Below are positions 60,698 to 64,000 of a DNA stretch of 64,000 nt, in pieces. Location of the stretch: positions 3,720,001 to 3,784,000 of the forward strand of contig OZ255629.1 in NCBI GenBank assembly GCA_965276785.1. The letters are read 5' to 3'. The notes under the pieces were generated by a model, which was given only the letters and a program-made list of their open reading frames with translations, searched no databases and had not been told where the DNA came from. The position numbers were made by a program, and so were the translations under genes. This DNA is from LMUY01 sp965276785 (GTDB lineage: Bacteria; Pseudomonadota; Alphaproteobacteria; Acetobacterales; Acetobacteraceae). How positions within the stretch are numbered: the stretch's first letter is position 1; every line of letters starts with the position of its first letter.

Positions 60698-60847
60698 ATG
60701 ACGAGATGCAATACCAAACGCGTGTTGAGGTTAGGTCTCTTGGCAGCTTTTCTCATCGGCTTGCCTGCCGCATGCTCAGTCTACCACGGTCCGATCACCA
60801 ACGCGCCGCAGGGCGATCATGAAATCGGTTTGCCGGCGGGAGACTGA
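60698..60847 (+). CDS. Small lipoprotein of unknown function
   Basis: 49 aa from ATG 60698 with GGGGAG upstream. The signal peptide (RLGLLAAFLIGLPAAC) ends with a lipobox LPAAC. The mature part is only about 24 residues (SVYHGPITNAPQGDHEIGLPAGD). The gene overlaps the 3' end of the convergent purL by 31 bp. The function is unknown. Confidence 0.55.
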   Translation: MTRCNTKRVLRLGLLAAFLIGLPAACSVYHGPITNAPQGDHEIGLPAGD

Positions 60848-63051
60848 ACCGCCGGGTTCACCTCTCCCATCCAGTTCGGGAAGAACCGCTCGTGGGCGGC
60901 GCGCAAGTCAGCCAGCCGAGCAAAGCTGCCGTCGGCTAGCGTGATCCGGTCTCCCGCCGCCGAGCCCAGCCGCAGCACGGGCACGTCTGCCTCCCCGGCT
61001 TGCCCCATGAACTCGGCCGCATCAGCAACTGCCACCAGGTAGCGGGCCTGGTCCTCGCCGAACCAGAAGGCGGCCTCGTCGGTCGCCTGAAGCTGCCGGG
61101 CGAGGTGCACGCCGACGTCGCCTGCCAGCGCCATTTCCGCCACTGCGACTAACAGCCCGCCATCGGACACATCGTGGCAGGCGACCACGTGCCCGGCGAC
61201 GATTTGGGCGCGCACGAAATCGCCATTGCGGCGTTCGGCGGCGAGATCCACCGGCGGCGGGGCTCCCGCCTCCTGCCCGGCAATCTCCCGCAGCCAGAGT
61301 GAGCGGCCCAGCCAGCCGCTTGTGCACCCGACGAGCACCAAGTCCAGGTTCGGCAGCAACGCGAGCCCCACCGCTCGGGCGGCGTCGTTCAGCACGCCGA
61401 GGCCACCGACCGCGGGGGTGGGCAGGACCGGGGCGCCGTCGGTCTCGTTGTAGAGCGAAACGTTGCCGCTCACCACGGGGAAGCCCAGCGCGGTGCAGGC
61501 GGCGGCCATGCCGCGGATGGCGGCGGCGAACTGGCCCATCACCAGAGGCTTCTCCGGATTGCCGAAGTTCATGTTGTCGGTGATGGCGAGCGGCGTCGCC
61601 CCGGTGGCGGTGATGTTGCGCCAGGCTTCGGCCACCGCCTGCATGCCGCCCGCCTCGGGGTCGGCGACGCAGTAGCGGGGCGTGCAGTCGGTGGTGAGGG
61701 CTAGGGCCAGGTCGTGGCCCTCGATGCGGACAATGGCGGCGTCCGCGGCGCCAGGCCGGCGGATGGTTTGGCCGCCAATAGTGCTGTCGTACTGGTCCCA
61801 CACCCAAGCGCGGGAGCACAGGTCCGGGCAGCCGATCAGCTTGGTGAGAGCCTCGATGATGCCGAGCTTGCGCTTTACTGGGCCGAGTGGGGCCGGGGCC
61901 GGCGTCTCCTGGGTGGGCCGGTGATACAGTGGCGCTTGATCGGCCAGCGGGGAGAGCGGGATATCGGCCTCTACCGTCCCCTGATGAGTGACGACGATGT
62001 GACCCGTGTCGGTCAGCTTGCCGACCACGGCGAAATCCAGCTCCCATTTCTCGAAGATTGATCTGGCCAACTCCTGCCGGTCGGGACGCAGCACCATCAG
62101 CATGCGCTCCTGGCTTTCCGACAGCATCATTTCGTAGGCGCTCATGCCGGGCTCGCGCTGCGGCACTGCGTCTAGGTCGAGTGCAATGCCTACGCCGCCC
62201 TTCCCGGCCATCTCCACCGCCGAGGAGGTGAGCCCGGCGGCGCCCATGTCCTGGATCGCCACGATCGCGTCGGTGGCCATCAGCTCCAGGCAGGCTTCGA
62301 TCAGCAACTTCTCGGTGAACGGGTCCCCCACTTGCACGGTCGGGCGCTTGCTTTCGCTGTCGGCACCGAACTCGGTGGAGGCCATGGTGGCGCCATGGAT
62401 GCCGTCCCGCCCGGTGCGGCTGCCGACATAGACCACCGGATTGCCAATCCCGGCGGCGGCGGAGAGAAAGATACGGTCGCGCGGGGCGATGCCGACCGTC
62501 ATGGCGTTGACCAGCGGGTTGCCGTTGTAGGCGGGATGGAAGTTTACCTCGCCGCCCACGGTCGGCACGCCGACGCAGTTGCCATAGCCGCCGATGCCGC
62601 GGACCACGCCATCCACGATGCGCTTGGTGGCGGGATGGTCCGGGCTGCCGAAGCGCAAGGCGTTCAGATTGGCGATTGGGCGGGCGCCCATGGTGAACAC
62701 GTCGCGCAGGATGCCGCCGACGCCGGTGGCCGCACCCTGGTAGGGCTCGATGAACGACGGGTGGTTGTGCGACTCCATCTTGAAGACGGCCGCTAAACCC
62801 TCGCCGATGTCCACTACACCCGCATTCTCGCCGGGTCCGTGGATCACCCAAGGGGCTTGCGTCGGCAGTTGCTTGAGCCAGACGCGGGAGGATTTGTAGG
62901 AGCAATGCTCCGACCACATGACGGAGAAAATCCCCAGTTCCGTGAGCGTTGGGATACGGTCCAGGATGGTGAGGACGCGGCCGTATTCCGCGGCGGACAA
63001 ACCGAATTCGGCGGCCAGCGCCTGGTTGACGTCTCTCAAGCCGGGCCTCAC
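60817..63051 (-). CDS. purL: Phosphoribosylformylglycinamidine synthase subunit PurL
   Basis: 744 aa from GTG 63051 (GTGA overlap with purQ). It is the short, bacterial type of PurL that needs PurS and PurQ. Motifs: FSVMWSEHCSYKSSR, VGGILRDVFTMGARPIA, and PVVSGNVSLYNET. It performs the ATP-dependent amidation of FGAR in purine synthesis. The purS gene that usually lies just before purQ is not present here. Confidence 0.95.
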   Translation of the reverse strand: MRPGLRDVNQALAAEFGLSAAEYGRVLTILDRIPTLTELGIFSVMWSEHCSYKSSRVWLKQLPTQAPWVIHGPGENAGVVDIGEGLAAVFKMESHNHPSFIEPYQGAATGVGGILRDVFTMGARPIANLNALRFGSPDHPATKRIVDGVVRGIGGYGNCVGVPTVGGEVNFHPAYNGNPLVNAMTVGIAPRDRIFLSAAAGIGNPVVYVGSRTGRDGIHGATMASTEFGADSESKRPTVQVGDPFTEKLLIEACLELMATDAIVAIQDMGAAGLTSSAVEMAGKGGVGIALDLDAVPQREPGMSAYEMMLSESQERMLMVLRPDRQELARSIFEKWELDFAVVGKLTDTGHIVVTHQGTVEADIPLSPLADQAPLYHRPTQETPAPAPLGPVKRKLGIIEALTKLIGCPDLCSRAWVWDQYDSTIGGQTIRRPGAADAAIVRIEGHDLALALTTDCTPRYCVADPEAGGMQAVAEAWRNITATGATPLAITDNMNFGNPEKPLVMGQFAAAIRGMAAACTALGFPVVSGNVSLYNETDGAPVLPTPAVGGLGVLNDAARAVGLALLPNLDLVLVGCTSGWLGRSLWLREIAGQEAGAPPPVDLAAERRNGDFVRAQIVAGHVVACHDVSDGGLLVAVAEMALAGDVGVHLARQLQATDEAAFWFGEDQARYLVAVADAAEFMGQAGEADVPVLRLGSAAGDRITLADGSFARLADLRAAHERFFPNWMGEVNPAVQSPAGKPIS

Positions 63052-63743
63052 GCCGCCAGCGCCTCAACCAGCCCGGCGAACAGCGGTGCCCCGTCCGTGC
63101 CGCCGACCAGCGGGTCCACCAGGTCTTCCGGGTGCGGCATCAGGCCAAGGACGCGACCATTGGCGCTGGTGATGCCGGCGATGGAGCGGGCGGAGCCGTT
63201 CGGGTTGGCCTCGGCCGTGGCTTCGCCGGCTGGCGTGACGTAGCGGAACGCCACCCGGTTTTCGGCTTCCAACGCGTCGAGCGTCGCCGGGTCGGCGGTG
63301 TAGTTGCCGTCGCCATGGGCCATGGGGGCGCGGAACACCTGACCCATTCGGTAGTGCCGGGTGAAGGCGGTGCCGGCACGCTCGACGCGAAGATGACAGT
63401 CGCGCGAGATGAACCGCAGCCCGGCGTTGCGCAGCAGAGCGCCCGGCAGCAATTGCGCCTCGGTGAGGATTTGGAAGCCGTTGCAGATGCCGAGCACGTG
63501 GCCGCCCCGGTCGGCGAAGGCGCGGATGGCCGGCATGATCGGCGCGTGCGCTGCCATGGCGCCGCAGCGCAGGTAGTCGCCATGGGAGAACCCCCCGGGC
63601 AGGATGATGAGGTCGAGCCTGTCCGGCAGCGTGGTCTCGCGGTGCCACAACACGGGCGGCCGCTGGCCGGTGGCGCGCTGCAAGGCAATCGCGACGTCGC
63701 GCTCGCGGTTGGTGCCGGGGAAGAGCACAATGGCGGATCTCAC
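63048..63743 (-). CDS. purQ: Phosphoribosylformylglycinamidine synthase glutaminase subunit PurQ
   Basis: 231 aa from GTG 63743. Class I glutamine amidotransferase with the nucleophile in GICNGFQIL and the His-x-Glu of MPHPEDLVDP. It supplies ammonia to PurL. Its stop overlaps the purL start by 4 bp. Confidence 0.95.
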   Translation of the reverse strand: MRSAIVLFPGTNRERDVAIALQRATGQRPPVLWHRETTLPDRLDLIILPGGFSHGDYLRCGAMAAHAPIMPAIRAFADRGGHVLGICNGFQILTEAQLLPGALLRNAGLRFISRDCHLRVERAGTAFTRHYRMGQVFRAPMAHGDGNYTADPATLDALEAENRVAFRYVTPAGEATAEANPNGSARSIAGITSANGRVLGLMPHPEDLVDPLVGGTDGAPLFAGLVEALAA

Positions 63744-63858
63744 GGCGTCAAGGGTCCTCGGGTCGGTCGCGTGTGGTGTCTAGCACAGCCCCGAGATTTT
63801 GTTGCAGCGAGGCGATGGCATGAGTAAGATGCATTATGGAGCCAATTTGGAGGCAACC

Positions 63859-64000
63859 ATGTCGGTGAACCTGTCGATCAAGAATGCGCCTGATGAGCTT
63901 GTCGCGACGCTCAGGACTCGGGCGGCTCGCCACCATCGGTCCTTGCAGGGGGAGTTAATGGCGATTTTGGAACGCGCCGCCGATGATCGAGCGGAATCGG
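63859..64000 (+). CDS. FitA-like ribbon-helix-helix antitoxin, cut by the window end
   Basis: Starts at ATG 63859 with GGAGG seven bases upstream; an in-frame ATG lies further upstream. The visible 47 residues (VNLSIKNAPDELVATLRTRAARHHRSLQGELMAILERAA) match the Arc/FitA family of antitoxins that bind DNA and neutralise a VapC/FitB PIN-domain toxin. The toxin would lie just beyond the window. Possible promoter elements TTGTTG (63798-63803) and TAAGAT (63826-63831) lie upstream. Confidence 0.65.
   Translation, partial: MSVNLSIKNAPDELVATLRTRAARHHRSLQGELMAILERAADDRAES

Noticed and set aside
61022..63067. 681-codon open frame overlapping purL in another frame of the same strand
   Set aside because: Arg/Pro/Ala-rich shadow without motifs; PurL is unmistakable in the true frame.
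1..64000. tRNA, rRNA, CRISPR arrays and integrase genes
   Set aside because: Looked for T-loop patterns, spaced direct repeats and integrase motifs by eye; none was found, including at the borders of the 24-31 kb island.

Overview
This is a GC-rich, gene-dense bacterial chromosome segment, most likely from an alphaproteobacterium of the Acetobacteraceae/Rhodospirillales type. The pointers are the propionate locus with an ScfR-type acyl-CoA regulator, hslVU with a short HslV propeptide, argH followed by a tiny LptM-like lipoprotein, and the purL/purQ pair. This is a judgement from gene content and recognisable proteins, not from a search. No rRNA, tRNA or CRISPR array was seen.

Left third (1-24.3 kb): the tail of a secreted phosphoesterase, an orphan solute-binding protein and an RraA-like protein; a minus-strand tonB / TonB-dependent receptor / beta-propeller unit; two IS630-family elements inserted about 5 bp apart; three type II secretion minor pseudopilin genes (gspI, gspJ, gspK); a four-gene BMP-type ABC importer; the 2-methylcitrate genes prpD-prpC-prpB facing their regulator; an MFS transporter; and hslV-hslU.

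Defence-like island (24.3-31.0 kb): AT-richer DNA between hslU and sufE, bordered by an internally deleted AAA+ ATPase pseudogene on the left and an IS256 transposase stub on the right. It holds four plus-strand genes with 4-bp stop/start overlaps: an 80-aa helical protein, a 613-aa GHKL (MutL/MORC-fold) ATPase, a 260-aa protein of unknown type and a 275-aa protein that may be DUF6339-like. A Dcm-type cytosine-5 methyltransferase and a convergent Vsr-type endonuclease follow. This is the best candidate in the window for an incompletely described restriction/anti-phage system.

Middle (31-46.4 kb): housekeeping and stress genes: sufE, radA, an LLM monooxygenase, uvrC, folB with a pteridine-reductase-like SDR, VOC and OsmC proteins, a beta-carbonic anhydrase, TspO, an alpha/beta hydrolase, a stand-alone thioesterase with a Cys nucleophile, purD and xseA. 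An AT-rich orphan gene and a folE relic close the section.

Right end (46.4-64 kb): a fused hydantoinase A+B (oxoprolinase-like) protein with an OPT-family transporter, a GNAT acetyltransferase, a decayed BrnT/BrnA toxin-antitoxin pair, intact folE, a TlpA-like thioredoxin, argH-lptM, two small coiled-coil proteins, a three-subunit molybdenum hydroxylase of the PaoABC type, a small lipoprotein, purL-purQ without purS beside them, and the start of a FitA-like antitoxin. A dispersed palindromic repeat occurs at 45.5 kb and again at 52.4 kb, each time upstream of folE-derived sequence.
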